A DNA stretch of 39,531 nucleotides from Deltaproteobacteria bacterium (GCA_002748835.1 PDTL01000031.1:1-39531); one strand, 5' to 3'; shown: positions 9,044 to 18,343, numbered from the stretch's first letter. Numbers and translations are program-made. Notes: generated by a model from the letters alone, not told the origin.

Positions 9044-10483
9044 ATGAGAGTCTTCACCCGTACGCTAATTTCAACCGTTTTGCTCGCAGCACTTGCCGCA
9101 GCACCGGCGCTTGCCAACACGTTTGCGTATATTCCCAACCTGGCTGACAACAGCCTTTCTGTCATGCGCACATACGACCATGTTGTGGTGGAATCCGTGG
9201 CCGTCGGCAACAATCCCATGGGGGTGGCGGTCGGCCCAAACGGCCGGTACGTCTATGTGGCCAATGCCGATGACAACACGATAACCGTTTATGACACCGA
9301 AGCCCTGATTCAGGAAGACCGTCTGCGGACCATCACTGTGGGCAAAAATCCTCAGTCCATCGCGGTTCGGCCGGACGGCCTCTATGCCTATGTCGCCAAC
9401 CGGGGTGACAACACGGTTTCCGTCATCACCCTGTCCAGCTTCAAGGTCACGGCGACCCTTACCAATGTTGGGATCGAACCCTTTGGCCTTGCCGTAGACC
9501 CCTATAACAAATACGTATATGTCACCAGCTATGCATCCAACCAAGTCGTGATTATCCGAACCTCGGACCATACCCCGCTTAATTATGTGGGAAATAACCC
9601 CCGAACGGTTCTGGCGCATCAGGAAGGGGACTACTTTTTTGTCCTCAATTACGGCAGCGACAGCCTGACCGTCATCAAAATCCAGGAAGAAGATCCGGAC
9701 GATGATGACAATAACAACTTTATCACCAACCATATCCGCACCGTACCCGTGGGATCCCAGCCCTGGGACATGACCTTCGCCAACAACGGCACCCAGATCT
9801 ATGTGGCCAACAGCGGAGACAATACAGTCACCGTCTACAACACCGAAGACCTGATCAATGATGACGCCGAACCGGCGATCGTCAAGACCATCACCCTCGA
9901 TTATACCCCCAGCGGTATCTCATCCGCTCTGAACGGCAATTTTGTCTATGCCGTTCACACGGATGATAATCTGGTCTCTGCCATTGCCGTGTATCCGGAC
10001 GGCGACGGTGTAGAAGACCGGGTCTATCTCCTGTACAATCTGGGAACACCTCAGGCCTTCGGCGACTTCATCGGCGGTGTCCCGCCTGAAGCGCCCTCGG
10101 ACCTTGAAGCGGATTCCAAGTCTGACAGCCATATCCAGCTGACCTGGGATGACAATTCCTACAGCGAGCTCGGTTTTAAAATTGAGCGCCGCAAGAGTTC
10201 GGACAGCGACAGTGAATATGCGCAGGTGGGTTCGGTAACGGCAAACGTGACGGAATTCGACGACTACGGTCTGAACGATTCCACCACCTATTACTACCGA
10301 GTGCGTGCGTATAACGAGGCTGGGAACTCCGCATACTCCTACAATTCGGTCAGTGCGACAACAAAAGAAGACAGCATGTGCTTCATCTCCGCACTGGGCA
10401 GTGGCGCTTCCACGTCAGGCCTGATTCCCGTCGCCATTCTGGGAGCCATCGCCCTCATCCCCGTGATGCGTCGCAACCGTTAA
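9044..10483 (+). CDS. exported YVTN beta-propeller protein with FN3 domain and C-terminal anchor
   Basis: A 479-residue exported protein. A signal peptide (residues 1-25) ends at ALA. Repeated blades of the YVTN/YncE type follow, such as YVANADDNTITV, YVANRGDNTVSV and YVANSGDNTVTV. A fibronectin type III domain lies at about 345-440 (PSDLEADSKSDSHIQLTW to YYYRVRAYNEAG). The tail has a short CFISAL motif, a hydrophobic helix and terminal basic residues (MRRNR), the three-part layout of protein-sorting CTERM signals. AGGAGA lies five bases before the ATG. A strong terminator follows, so the gene is monocistronic. It is probably displayed on the cell surface or in the periplasm, with a binding role unknown. 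Confidence 0.85.
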   Translation: MRVFTRTLISTVLLAALAAAPALANTFAYIPNLADNSLSVMRTYDHVVVESVAVGNNPMGVAVGPNGRYVYVANADDNTITVYDTEALIQEDRLRTITVGKNPQSIAVRPDGLYAYVANRGDNTVSVITLSSFKVTATLTNVGIEPFGLAVDPYNKYVYVTSYASNQVVIIRTSDHTPLNYVGNNPRTVLAHQEGDYFFVLNYGSDSLTVIKIQEEDPDDDDNNNFITNHIRTVPVGSQPWDMTFANNGTQIYVANSGDNTVTVYNTEDLINDDAEPAIVKTITLDYTPSGISSALNGNFVYAVHTDDNLVSAIAVYPDGDGVEDRVYLLYNLGTPQAFGDFIGGVPPEAPSDLEADSKSDSHIQLTWDDNSYSELGFKIERRKSSDSDSEYAQVGSVTANVTEFDDYGLNDSTTYYYRVRAYNEAGNSAYSYNSVSATTKEDSMCFISALGSGASTSGLIPVAILGAIALIPVMRRNR

Positions 10484-10574
10484 TCAGCCATCTTTTGACG
10501 CATTAGGGACGGTGACCCTGGGGTAAAGACCCCGCTGAACGGTGACATTGCCGACGTGACGCTGATCCCCTCAT

Positions 10575-10615
10575 ACCCCGCCCGCCGTTACCCTTTGGCA
10601 GGCGGGGTCTTTTTT
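10575..10615 (+). terminator. intrinsic terminator after the beta-propeller gene
   Basis: ACCCCGCC (10575-10582) pairs with GGCGGGGT (10601-10608), followed by a T-rich run to 10615. Confidence 0.85.
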
Positions 10616-10704
10616 ATGCCCTCTCTGCTTACTAAACACTTCACATTTGAATTAATTTCTGATAAGAAAAGTTATTTAATCAACCTTTATTATGGGGAAC
10701 GGAA

Positions 10705-12468
10705 ATGAAAAAACTGCTGTTTCTAATCATCCTGTTTTTTATAGCCGGTGCTGCCGGTGCTTATGTCTATCTTCGGGACGGTTTTTCCCCGACAGAGACA
10801 CCCATTGCCCGCCTGTTGCCGGAAGACACGTGGATGCTGCTCACCGTAAATGCCCTGGAAAATCAGGCGATGGAAATGAGAGATAGCCGGCTCGGAAAAG
10901 CCGTATCCGCAATTGATATAGATACGGTGCTTGAAAAAATGAATGTTCCCGAATCCAGGCGCATGATGGCTAACCAGCAGCTAAACGCATTCAATGATAA
11001 CTTCGACCGCCGCATGTTCTACGAGGTGTTTGGGGATGAAGCGGCCCTTGCCATCCTGCCCCCGCCTGACGGCGCCCGGACCGTTATGGATTTTACCCCG
11101 GGTCAGATACTGCTCTTTGCCCGGCCCCGGCATGGCGCCACGCTGACCGATGTCTTCATGAAGTTAGGCGCTGGAGAAGACCAGCAACCCCAAAACATGG
11201 ATTATGAGGGGCATACCATCCGTTCGTACCCCATCAACCCCATGATGCGCCTGTATACCACGGTTGTTGACAAAACCCTCATGGCGGCGGCCTTGGCCCA
11301 GGCACCCCTGGAAGCAGTTCACGACCGGGCCGATGGCCGAAATACGGAAAAAAGCCTTGAGGATCAAGCGTATTACACACGGCTTACCGGTGAGCAGGCA
11401 CCCAACCCGCGCAACACCTGTTTTCTGAACCTGGAAAACGGCATTGCCACGCTCATGAACAGTCTTGACCTGCTCCAGGAAATGGCAGGGGAATCACCGC
11501 CGGACCCAGCACTTGAACAGATCAAACAAATGGTGACAGGGTTTCTGGCCACCCGTTATGCATCGTACAAAAACGGCGATAGCCTGTTCGGGGATAGCCG
11601 GCTGCTCATCGACCGGAATCAGATGAATCCAATTTATGCGGAAATGTTCTCACGGGCACCGGTAAAAACCGCGTCGCTCTCGCAGACCCCCCCAAATGCC
11701 CTGATCCATTACTGGACCAACATCATGAGTATTCGCCAGACCCTAGCGATGCAGTTTCCGACTCCGGAAGACCGACAGATGGCGGAGACTGCGTTTAAGG
11801 ATATGACCGGCATCTCGCTAAACACGCTTCTCGACGCCTTCGGCGATGAGACAGCCTTTACCCTGACCGGGATCCAGACCACAGGTCCGTTTCCAGTCCC
11901 GGAATTTGTCATCACCTTTGACACGGATAACCCGGGTATATTTGAACGCCTGATTGATACGGCACTCAACGAGACAGCATCCATGACAGGCGGCAACCTG
12001 CAGCAGAACACCGTCTCCCATTCCGGCATCGACATCACATCCATTGCCACGCCGTTAGGCACGGCTGTGAGCCCGGCCTGGGCCTACATGGACGGCCGGT
12101 TCACCATCGCAGTCAATCCGGCGCTGATCCAGAAAATGGTCGATGCCCGTGACAGCGGAAAAACACTGACCCAGACCGCTGCATTTCAGGCCGTGGGAAC
12201 GGACCTCCTCAAGGAGAGCAACTATGTGCGTTTCGTAAACGGTGAAGCACTCATGGACAGTCTCATAATGCTGGCCAGCTGGGGGAATTCCATGTCGATG
12301 ATGTTGGGCCCTGAAAACGGTGCGGCCCTTAGCACCGCCCTGAATGACGTCGTGATCCCCATCCTGGACGGGCTGAAAATGTTTAACGTCTATGCAGACC
12401 GGGGTTGGATAGAAGATGATATGTTCGTCACGCATACAACCATAAAGATCGCTCCGGCAGCCGAATAA
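10705..12468 (+). CDS. membrane-anchored periplasmic protein, DUF3352-like
   Basis: A 587-residue protein with one N-terminal transmembrane/signal-anchor segment (about 4-25, KLLFLIILFFIAGAAGAYVYL) and a long periplasmic part. It carries the pattern of DUF3352-type proteins: a start that scores performance (LLPEDTWMLLTVN), an internal FGDEAALAILPP segment, and a second copy of the same kind (FGDETAFTLTGI), suggesting a duplicated domain. No catalytic motif is seen. The ATG has GGGGAA upstream. The name is from general resemblance and the function is unknown. Confidence 0.7.
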   Translation: MKKLLFLIILFFIAGAAGAYVYLRDGFSPTETPIARLLPEDTWMLLTVNALENQAMEMRDSRLGKAVSAIDIDTVLEKMNVPESRRMMANQQLNAFNDNFDRRMFYEVFGDEAALAILPPPDGARTVMDFTPGQILLFARPRHGATLTDVFMKLGAGEDQQPQNMDYEGHTIRSYPINPMMRLYTTVVDKTLMAAALAQAPLEAVHDRADGRNTEKSLEDQAYYTRLTGEQAPNPRNTCFLNLENGIATLMNSLDLLQEMAGESPPDPALEQIKQMVTGFLATRYASYKNGDSLFGDSRLLIDRNQMNPIYAEMFSRAPVKTASLSQTPPNALIHYWTNIMSIRQTLAMQFPTPEDRQMAETAFKDMTGISLNTLLDAFGDETAFTLTGIQTTGPFPVPEFVITFDTDNPGIFERLIDTALNETASMTGGNLQQNTVSHSGIDITSIATPLGTAVSPAWAYMDGRFTIAVNPALIQKMVDARDSGKTLTQTAAFQAVGTDLLKESNYVRFVNGEALMDSLIMLASWGNSMSMMLGPENGAALSTALNDVVIPILDGLKMFNVYADRGWIEDDMFVTHTTIKIAPAAE

Positions 12469-12501
12469 AAAAAATCGGGTTAACCGCTCCCCGGTAACGA
12501 C

Positions 12502-12538
12502 TCGGGATTGGGATTGAAAAAACCGATCCCAATCCCGA
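12502..12538. repeat. 13-bp perfect inverted repeat downstream of the DUF3352-like gene
   Basis: Arms at 12502-12514 and 12526-12538 are perfectly complementary (TCGGGATTGGGAT and its complement) around an A-rich 11-base loop. There is no T-run on either side, so it is not a standard terminator; it could stabilise the mRNA 3' end or terminate with a factor. Confidence 0.6.
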
Positions 12539-12613
12539 TGATGTCGGTTCACCGCCAGTGTGCGGAAAACCAGGGGAAGAGACCTCATGCAGCCAACGGC
12601 GGCATTCTGACCC

Positions 12614-12811
12614 TGGCAGCATAAAGGCGATCGGTTCAGCATCCCGATTTCGGCCCTTGGCAACGATGAGCCTGAAAGCGGAGTCAATCTTTCGGTGATC
12701 GTCTACGGAACCGCCGGTCCCGGGTCCTATGAACCGTGCATGGTCTACGGCAGTAAAGGCAGGGAACCTCTCTGGCTTTCTCCCGCTGATGTGATTTTAA
12801 ATTTCTGTTGA
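12614..12811 (+). pseudogene. C-terminal remnant of an unidentified gene
   Basis: An open frame of 65 codons plus TGA, without a start codon at its beginning, reads like genuine protein: GDRFSIPISALG, then VNLSVIVYGTAGPGSYEP and EPLWLSPADVILNFC. A stop precedes it in frame, and the codon choice resembles neighbouring genes. I interpret it as the surviving 3' part of a gene whose front was lost or frame-shifted. Its stop overlaps the ribosome binding region of the next gene, which suggests a former operon partner. Confidence 0.4.
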
Positions 12812-12819
12812 GGGATCCC

Positions 12820-13098
12820 ATGCTCCGTGCAATTGACTACTATACCGCCCACGAAGCTAACGGCGACGCCCTGCTGGTCGGCACTCCCGGTATGGCCTTT
12901 CTCTGGCTGTCCATGAAAGAAAACGCCCTTGTCCTGTGCGACTTTGACGGCTGTCAGGAGGCCGACGTCTCTCAAGCATCCGTTGAAACCCTGATTATTG
13001 ACTGGCTGAATGATGCCGCCGCTGACCCGGATACGGTGAATGATATCCCGCACCTGAATGTCACCTGGGAAAACGGGCGCTTTTTTATCACGGAATAA
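12820..13098 (+). CDS. 92-residue protein of unknown function
   Basis: A small acidic cytoplasmic protein with no signal peptide, membrane segment or motif that I recognise. The sequence alternates predicted beta strands (DALLVGTPGMAFLWLSM, ALVLCDFDG) and ends with a strand pair (HLNVTWENGRFFITE), suggesting a compact alpha/beta fold. The ATG has GAGGG five bases upstream, a good ribosome binding site. It follows directly on a gene remnant and is the last rightward gene before a hairpin. Confidence 0.6.
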   Translation: MLRAIDYYTAHEANGDALLVGTPGMAFLWLSMKENALVLCDFDGCQEADVSQASVETLIIDWLNDAAADPDTVNDIPHLNVTWENGRFFITE

Positions 13099-13240
13099 CG
13101 GCCATGGGCCAGCCTGTTTTTTCACCGAAGTTTGCCCGCACCACCGCATGAAAGAAACAAAACGGTTAATTGGGTTCTTTCATGTAAACCCGTATTTAAA
13201 ACCCTACATAAATCGCCAGAAGCGGTAACCGTCTATTTCC

Positions 13241-13279
13241 ATGCCACTCGAACCCTTCAAAAGAAGGTCCGAGTGGCAT
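13241..13279. terminator. long hairpin between convergent genes, possible terminator
   Basis: ATGCCACTCG (13241-13250) pairs with CGAGTGGCAT (13270-13279), and an inner CCTTC pairs with GAAGG around an A4 loop. No T-run follows on either strand. Its place between two converging genes suggests a shared 3' end structure. Confidence 0.5.
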
Positions 13280-13291
13280 CTGATGCCTGTA

Positions 13292-14284
13292 TCATCCGAG
13301 TGAAATCACCGTCCGTCCCTTGTGTCGACCGGCCAGCATTTCATTGATAATGCCGTCAACATCGCTCAGCGGTGCCTCTTGAACCATCTGTTGTATACCG
13401 TCGAGTTTCCAGTCTGACGCCAATTTGTTCCATGCTTTTAATCGCTTATCCATTGGGAAATCCTGGGAATCGATACCCACAATCACAAGTGCCCGCAGAA
13501 TAAAGGGATACACGGTGATATCCAGATTGGGTCCAGCTGCATTGCCGCAGCAAACCAGCACGCCAAAGGGCTTCACTGACTTGATGGCCGTACTCATGAT
13601 ATCGCCGCCCACCGTATCGATGCAGCCGGCCCACCGGGGCTTCAGCATGGGACGCCCGGACGTGTCTGTGGCCTCTTCAATGGATAAAACGGTTCCCACG
13701 CCCAGGGATTTCAGGTAATCGCTCTCATCGGTTTTTCCCGATACCCCGGCAACGCTGTAACCGAGTTTATGAAGGATGGAAACGGCAATACTTCCCACTC
13801 CACCGGAAGCCCCGGTCACCAGCACCTCCCCCCTATCCGGGGTAATACCGCCATCGATCAGCGCATCCACGGACATGGCTGCCGTAAGCCCTGCCGTGCC
13901 GTACATCATGCTCTCTTTTAAAGAAAAGCCTTTGGGCAGCGGAATCACCCATCCGGCCGGCACCCGGATATACTCCCCAAAGCCCCCTGCTGTATCCATG
14001 CCCAGGTCATAACTGGTCACGATGACCTCATCTCCGGGAGAAAACCGTGAATCCGCGCTTGTTTCTACCACTCCGGCCGCATCAATCCCCGGCGTATGGG
14101 GGTATTTTTTTGTCACCCCCCGGTTGCCAGAGGCAGACAGCGCATCTTTGTAATTCAATGACGAGTACTTCACACGAACCAGCACATCTCCATCCGGAAG
14201 GTCATCAATGGTCCGTTTCTGAATGGCGCGTGAAAAAGATCCATCCGTGTTTTCGCTGACAACCATGGCGTTGAATGTCTTCAT
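13292..14284 (-). CDS. YhdH/AcuI-type NADPH-dependent quinone/acryloyl-CoA reductase
   Basis: A 330-residue zinc-free medium-chain reductase of the YhdH/YhfP group; the best characterised members (AcuI) reduce acryloyl-CoA with NADPH. It begins FNAMVVSENTDG and has the substrate-domain sequence SSLNYKDALSASGNRGV, GIDAAGVVE, and the nucleotide-binding VTGASGGVGSIAVSIL. It ends RHKGRTVISLG. The start at 14284 has AGGGAGG seven bases upstream; longer open frame upstream is not family-like. It stands alone, transcribed towards a hairpin. The substrate in this organism is not shown by context. Confidence 0.88.
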   Translation of the reverse strand: MKTFNAMVVSENTDGSFSRAIQKRTIDDLPDGDVLVRVKYSSLNYKDALSASGNRGVTKKYPHTPGIDAAGVVETSADSRFSPGDEVIVTSYDLGMDTAGGFGEYIRVPAGWVIPLPKGFSLKESMMYGTAGLTAAMSVDALIDGGITPDRGEVLVTGASGGVGSIAVSILHKLGYSVAGVSGKTDESDYLKSLGVGTVLSIEEATDTSGRPMLKPRWAGCIDTVGGDIMSTAIKSVKPFGVLVCCGNAAGPNLDITVYPFILRALVIVGIDSQDFPMDKRLKAWNKLASDWKLDGIQQMVQEAPLSDVDGIINEMLAGRHKGRTVISLG

Positions 14285-14338
14285 CTGATACCTCCCTAAT
14301 GTATAATTTCTTTTTTGGAATAAGCCGGCGTGCGTATC

Positions 14339-14354
14339 TGTTTTCTCGAAAACA
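14339..14354. promoter_or_regulatory. palindromic operator candidate upstream of the YhdH-type gene
   Basis: TGTTTTCTCGAAAACA is a palindrome with 7-base perfect arms and a two-base centre, 55 bases upstream of the reductase start. Its length and place fit a dimeric repressor site such as that of a TetR-type protein, but no regulator gene is adjacent. The rest of 14285-14672 shows no gene; a few short frames there carry no recognisable protein. Confidence 0.35.
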
Positions 14355-14672
14355 ACGCGATCAGCCACGAGCCCATAACGCCACAAAAAAAGTGGATCCA
14401 ATGTGGCATTCCTGTCGCCCTTCCAATTTCCAATCAGCCTATATTTTTCATCTGATATTCAACTACTATGCCTCAAATAGGGGGGCATTGTCAAGTGCCG
14501 CACAGGATGAAACATACCGATTTACCGGGCAACCCGCCTTGCTTAATTTATTTAAAAAATCATCCTTGATACCCAGGTTGAAAGCCTCGGCGAAATTTAC
14601 GAAAGACAGGTTGCCATGCACTCAAAAGAGTTTCCGGAACAAGGCAACTGTGAAATCATAAACACAACGGCA

Positions 14673-14702
14673 TTGACAATCAAAGTTGTATTCATGTAAA
14701 TT
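14673..14702 (+). promoter_or_regulatory. sigma-70 promoter abutting the cyclase start codon
   Basis: TTGACA (14673-14678), an 18-base spacer and TAAATT (14697-14702). The predicted first transcribed base (about 14709-14710) coincides with the ATG at 14710, which has no Shine-Dalgarno sequence. Confidence 0.5.
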
Positions 14703-14709
14703 ATTTTGT

Positions 14710-15618
14710 ATGAACACGACCTTCTATGAAGTGATTCTGGACAATCTCTTTGACGGTGTCTATTACCTAGATACCAATCGCATCATCACCTACTGGAACA
14801 AAAGTGCCGAGCGGATATCCGGATATTCTCGTGAAGAGGTCATCGGCCGTAAGTGTACGGATAATATCCTGCGTCACATGACAGATAACGGTACAGAGCT
14901 GTGCCTTGGCGGCTGCCCTGCTGTTCAGACGCTTCAGGATGGAAAAATGCGGGAGGAGGATGTCTTCCTGTATCATAAAGAAGGGTACCGCGTCCCTGTT
15001 TCCGTAAGAGTGTCTCCCATACGCGACGCGTCTGGAACAATCATCGGTGCTGTCGAAATTTTCTCGATCAACGAAAAACGGATTGCCATACTAAAAGAGG
15101 TTGAATTCCTCAAAACCGCCATGCTGATCGATACCCTCACGGGAATCGGAAACCGGAAGCATGCGGAAATGATCCTGAACACAAAGCTCGCCGCCCTAAA
15201 AACAAGCGGAACCCCCTTTGGTGTCCTGTTTCTGGACATTGACCATTTTAAACGTGTCAATGATACCTACGGACACAACGCCGGAGACCGGATGCTCAGG
15301 ATGGTGGCGCAAACCATTGCCAATACCATCCGGTCCATGGACGTGGTTTGTCGGTGGGGCGGAGAAGAGTTCATCGTTATTATCCCGGAAGTGAACCTGC
15401 AGATCATGGGAAAAATTGCTGAACGCATCCGGTTTCTGGTATCAGAACGCTGGATTACCGAGGGCGAAAACCAGGTGAAGGTCACTGTTTCCATCGGCGG
15501 GGTACTCGCTGAGGCATCCGATGCATCAGATACAATCGTTCAAAAAGCAGACGCGCAGATGTATCTCAGCAAGGCCGCCGGCAGAAACTGCGTCACGATT
15601 GCCGGATCCGGCGTTTGA
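14710..15618 (+). CDS. PAS-GGDEF diguanylate cyclase
   Basis: A soluble 302-residue enzyme predicted to make cyclic di-GMP from GTP. A PAS sensor domain (about 5-120) contains the WNKSAERISGYSREEVIGR signature and three Cys residues (49, 65, 69) that could sense redox or bind a cofactor. The GGDEF domain (about 135-295) has LFLDIDHFKRVNDTYGH, the active-site GGEEF at 217-221 and an RxxD inhibitory site (RSMD, 208-211) exactly five residues upstream, so product inhibition is expected. The ATG at 14710 lacks a ribosome binding site; an upstream TTG at 14686 is less likely. It is monocistronic, ending at a strong terminator. Confidence 0.92.
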   Translation: MNTTFYEVILDNLFDGVYYLDTNRIITYWNKSAERISGYSREEVIGRKCTDNILRHMTDNGTELCLGGCPAVQTLQDGKMREEDVFLYHKEGYRVPVSVRVSPIRDASGTIIGAVEIFSINEKRIAILKEVEFLKTAMLIDTLTGIGNRKHAEMILNTKLAALKTSGTPFGVLFLDIDHFKRVNDTYGHNAGDRMLRMVAQTIANTIRSMDVVCRWGGEEFIVIIPEVNLQIMGKIAERIRFLVSERWITEGENQVKVTVSIGGVLAEASDASDTIVQKADAQMYLSKAAGRNCVTIAGSGV

Positions 15619-15705
15619 CGTCCTGTTGAATTGAATCCGGGAGCAGGTGCCGATGCCTGCCTGCAGCAAGGTATTACCGGTGCGGAACCTGCGATCCGCG
15701 AAAAT

Positions 15706-15743
15706 GCAGCCTGAACAGCCCTAACCGTTCAGGCTGCTTTATT
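15706..15743. terminator. bidirectional terminator between the cyclase gene and ilvC
   Basis: GCAGCCTGAA (15706-15715) pairs perfectly with TTCAGGCTGC (15728-15737), followed by TTTATT on the plus strand and a T-rich run on the minus strand. It serves both converging genes. Confidence 0.85.
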
Positions 15744-15746
15744 ATG

Positions 15747-17213
15747 CTAAATTGCTTTCATGCTGGTCATGTAGTCACGCAGGATGCAGCCGATTTGTTC
15801 AACCGGGTGATTCCGGATCGCATCGTTGATCTCAATCAGTTTCTGGTTGTCTACGCCGTTATCTTCCGTACGCAGACCTTTACCAATCACATCCGTATCG
15901 ATTTTTGCCATAAAATCTTTCAGCAGCGGTACGCAGGCCTGGGTGAACAGGTAGTTGCCATATTCTGCCGTATCGGAGATGACCACATTCATTTCGTAGA
16001 GCTTGTTACGGGCAATGGTGTTAGCAATGAGCGGCGTCTCGTGCAGAGATTCGTAATAAGCAGATTCCGGTTGCATGCCGGCTTCGGTCATGGTTTCAAA
16101 GGCCAGCTCGACCCCGGCTTTGACCATGGCGATCATCAGGATACCGTTGTCAAAGTATTCCTGCTCTGGGATCTCCGTCTCCTGGATCGGACACTTTTCA
16201 AATGCGCTCTCCCCTGTTTCCGCTCGCCACTTGAGCAGATTCGCGTCATCGTTTGCCCAGTCCTTCATCATGGTTTCGGAAAAAACACCTTCCAGGATGT
16301 CGTCCATGTGTTTTTCATACAATCCGCGCATGATATCCTTCAGCGATTCGGCCAGTTCAAACGCTTTTACCTTGGCCGGGTTGGACAGGCGGTCCATCAT
16401 GTTGGTAATACCGCCGTGTTTCAACGCTTCAGTGACCACTTCCCAGCCTTTCTGGACCAGCCTGGCCGCATACGCTTTATCCACGCCCTTTTCAACCATC
16501 TTGTCAAAACAGAGCAGAGAACCGGTCTGCAGCATTCCGCAGAGAATGGTCTGCTCGCCCATTAGGTCGGATTTAACTTCCGCGACAAAGGAAGAATGGA
16601 GCACACCGGCCCGATCCCCACCCGTTCCAGCGCAGTAAGCCTTGGCAATCTCAAGTCCGTCACCGTTGGGATCATTTTCGGTGTGTACGGCGATCAGGGT
16701 GGGAACGCCAAATCCGCGAACATATTCAGCGCGGACTTCAGAACCCGGTGATTTCGGCGCCACCATGATAACGGTGAGGTCTTCACGGATTTTCATGCCT
16801 TCTTCGACAATGTTGAAACCGTGAGAGTACGACAGACAGGCGCCTTTTTTCATCAGCGGCATCACCCGGTTGACGACTGGCGTGTGATACTTGTCCGGGG
16901 TCAGATTGAGAACCAGATCCCCATCAGGGATGACCTCTTCATACGTGCCAAATGCAAAATTGTTTTCAGATGCCAGCTTCCACGGAAGCAGTTTTTCAGA
17001 GATTTCTTCGTCACGAAGGGCATAGGTCACGTCAAGACCGCTGTCCCGCAGGTTCAACCCCTGATGAAAGCCCTGGGCACCGCAACCGACAATCACGATT
17101 TTCTTGCCTTTGAGTTTTTCAACACCGTTGAATTCCGACGGATCCATGAAACGGCATTGACCCAGCTGCTTTACCTTGTCACGAAACGTGAGTGAAGAAA
17201 AAAAGTTCATCAT
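15747..17213 (-). CDS. ilvC: ketol-acid reductoisomerase, class II
   Basis: Converts acetolactate and acetohydroxybutyrate to the dihydroxy acids of the valine, isoleucine and leucine pathways, using NADPH and magnesium. At 488 residues it is the long (class II, enterobacterial-type) form with a duplicated C-terminal knotted domain, not the roughly 330-residue class I form. Visible are [12 protein letters not shown], the dinucleotide-binding [51 protein letters not shown] and [19 protein letters not shown] lies upstream of the paired ATGs at 17213 and 17210. It has its own promoter and no other ilv genes nearby. Confidence 0.96.
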   Translation of the reverse strand: MMNFFSSLTFRDKVKQLGQCRFMDPSEFNGVEKLKGKKIVIVGCGAQGFHQGLNLRDSGLDVTYALRDEEISEKLLPWKLASENNFAFGTYEEVIPDGDLVLNLTPDKYHTPVVNRVMPLMKKGACLSYSHGFNIVEEGMKIREDLTVIMVAPKSPGSEVRAEYVRGFGVPTLIAVHTENDPNGDGLEIAKAYCAGTGGDRAGVLHSSFVAEVKSDLMGEQTILCGMLQTGSLLCFDKMVEKGVDKAYAARLVQKGWEVVTEALKHGGITNMMDRLSNPAKVKAFELAESLKDIMRGLYEKHMDDILEGVFSETMMKDWANDDANLLKWRAETGESAFEKCPIQETEIPEQEYFDNGILMIAMVKAGVELAFETMTEAGMQPESAYYESLHETPLIANTIARNKLYEMNVVISDTAEYGNYLFTQACVPLLKDFMAKIDTDVIGKGLRTEDNGVDNQKLIEINDAIRNHPVEQIGCILRDYMTSMKAI

Positions 17214-17271
17214 CCTGCTCCCCGAAATTGTTGCGTTTATAAAAAAAGATCTTTCTCTTGATTGGTCAGGT

Positions 17272-17300
17272 ACTATATGCCATTTGCCATATTGCGTAAA
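17272..17300 (-). promoter_or_regulatory. sigma-70 promoter of ilvC
   Basis: On the minus strand TTTACG (17295-17300), a 17-base spacer and TATAGT (17272-17277). The leader is about 50 bases, too short for a peptide attenuator; no leucine- or valine-rich leader peptide was found. Confidence 0.6.
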
Positions 17301-17467
17301 GTGATTTACAGGTCATTATGAATTGTATTTTTATTTCAGCAGCAACCTGTTGAAACATTAGATTTATTTTAAATCATGCACGTTTCATCCTCCACTCTGA
17401 TACGATCACCTCACAACCAAACATCCTTTTGAAAGTTAACACCACTGCATGGCATGCCAAATCATCA

Positions 17468-18310
17468 TTAAAAAAACAGCGGCGGCAAATCCGCCGGAAA
17501 AAGCCCCCGCTCAGCCGCTTTGGCAAACAGGGTTTCAACGGCTGCCCTTCCGTCGTCCCCCAGGTTCCGAGAAAAAGGATTCACGTAAAGCCCGATATGC
17601 TGCCGAATCACATCCGGTGCCATTTCCTGCGCATGGGCCCGAATGTAGTCCGCAGAGACCTCCGGATGGGCCCATGCATAATCAATGCTCTCTCCGATCA
17701 GCGTTTCCAGGGATCGAGCGATTTCCGGGTCCACATCCCGGCGAACGACGATCCCACCCAGGGGAATCGGCTTTCCGGTCGATGCCTCCCACCATTCCCC
17801 CAGGTCCACCAGGCAGATCAGACCATGGTCTGCGTAGGTGAATCGGCTCTCGTGAATGATCAGACCCAAATCGGCATCCCCGGCCGATACAGTGGGCATG
17901 ATCCGATCAAAAGGCATGGGCTTCCAGGTATACGGGGCACCATCTGGCATAAACAGGGACAGGAGCAGAAACGCCGTAGTCATTTCGCCGGGAATCGCGA
18001 TCACGGCAGGTTCTTGACACAGCCGGGGCAGATCTGTTTCGGGGCGCCCCACGATGAGAGGGCCGCACCCGTTTCCCAGAGCCGCACCGGTTTTCAACAG
18101 CGCATACCGGTCCAGCACCCGCCCGAGCGCTGCAAAGGACAGTTTGGTACTATCCAGTTGCCCTTGTACTGCCCATTGATTCAAGGTTTCCACATCCTCA
18201 TGAACCACAGCAAACGAGAGTCCCCGAGTCTGTATCAATCCGTGGGTCATGGCGTGAAAAATAAACGTATCGTTCGGACAGGGGGAGTAGCCCAGCGTAA
18301 GCCGGTCCAT
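17468..18310 (-). CDS. mqnD: 1,4-dihydroxy-6-naphthoate synthase
   Basis: Enzyme of the futalosine route to menaquinone: it converts cyclic dehypoxanthinyl futalosine to 1,4-dihydroxy-6-naphthoate. The 280-residue product begins with the diagnostic LGYSPCPNDTFIFHAMTHGL and has the periplasmic-binding-protein-like fold of MqnA/MqnD. It also shows KLSFAALGRVLDRY, GAALGNGCGPLI and ESRFTYADHGLICLVDLGEWWE. AAGGA lies seven bases before the ATG. It follows mqnB on the same strand after a 118-base spacer with a striking inverted repeat. Other mqn genes are outside the window. Confidence 0.92.
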   Translation of the reverse strand: MDRLTLGYSPCPNDTFIFHAMTHGLIQTRGLSFAVVHEDVETLNQWAVQGQLDSTKLSFAALGRVLDRYALLKTGAALGNGCGPLIVGRPETDLPRLCQEPAVIAIPGEMTTAFLLLSLFMPDGAPYTWKPMPFDRIMPTVSAGDADLGLIIHESRFTYADHGLICLVDLGEWWEASTGKPIPLGGIVVRRDVDPEIARSLETLIGESIDYAWAHPEVSADYIRAHAQEMAPDVIRQHIGLYVNPFSRNLGDDGRAAVETLFAKAAERGLFPADLPPLFF

Positions 18311-18343
18311 GTTCTGTTCCTTTTCTATCAGGTGGTTAACAGC

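Noticed and set aside
15744..16565. 273-codon plus-strand frame
   Set aside because: It is the antisense shadow of ilvC, whose identity is certain.
17214..17271. leader-peptide attenuator upstream of ilvC
   Set aside because: The predicted leader is too short and has no start codon followed by branched-chain codons; a GGAGG-ATG upstream at about 17390 gives only a four-codon peptide with no spacing and lies before the promoter.
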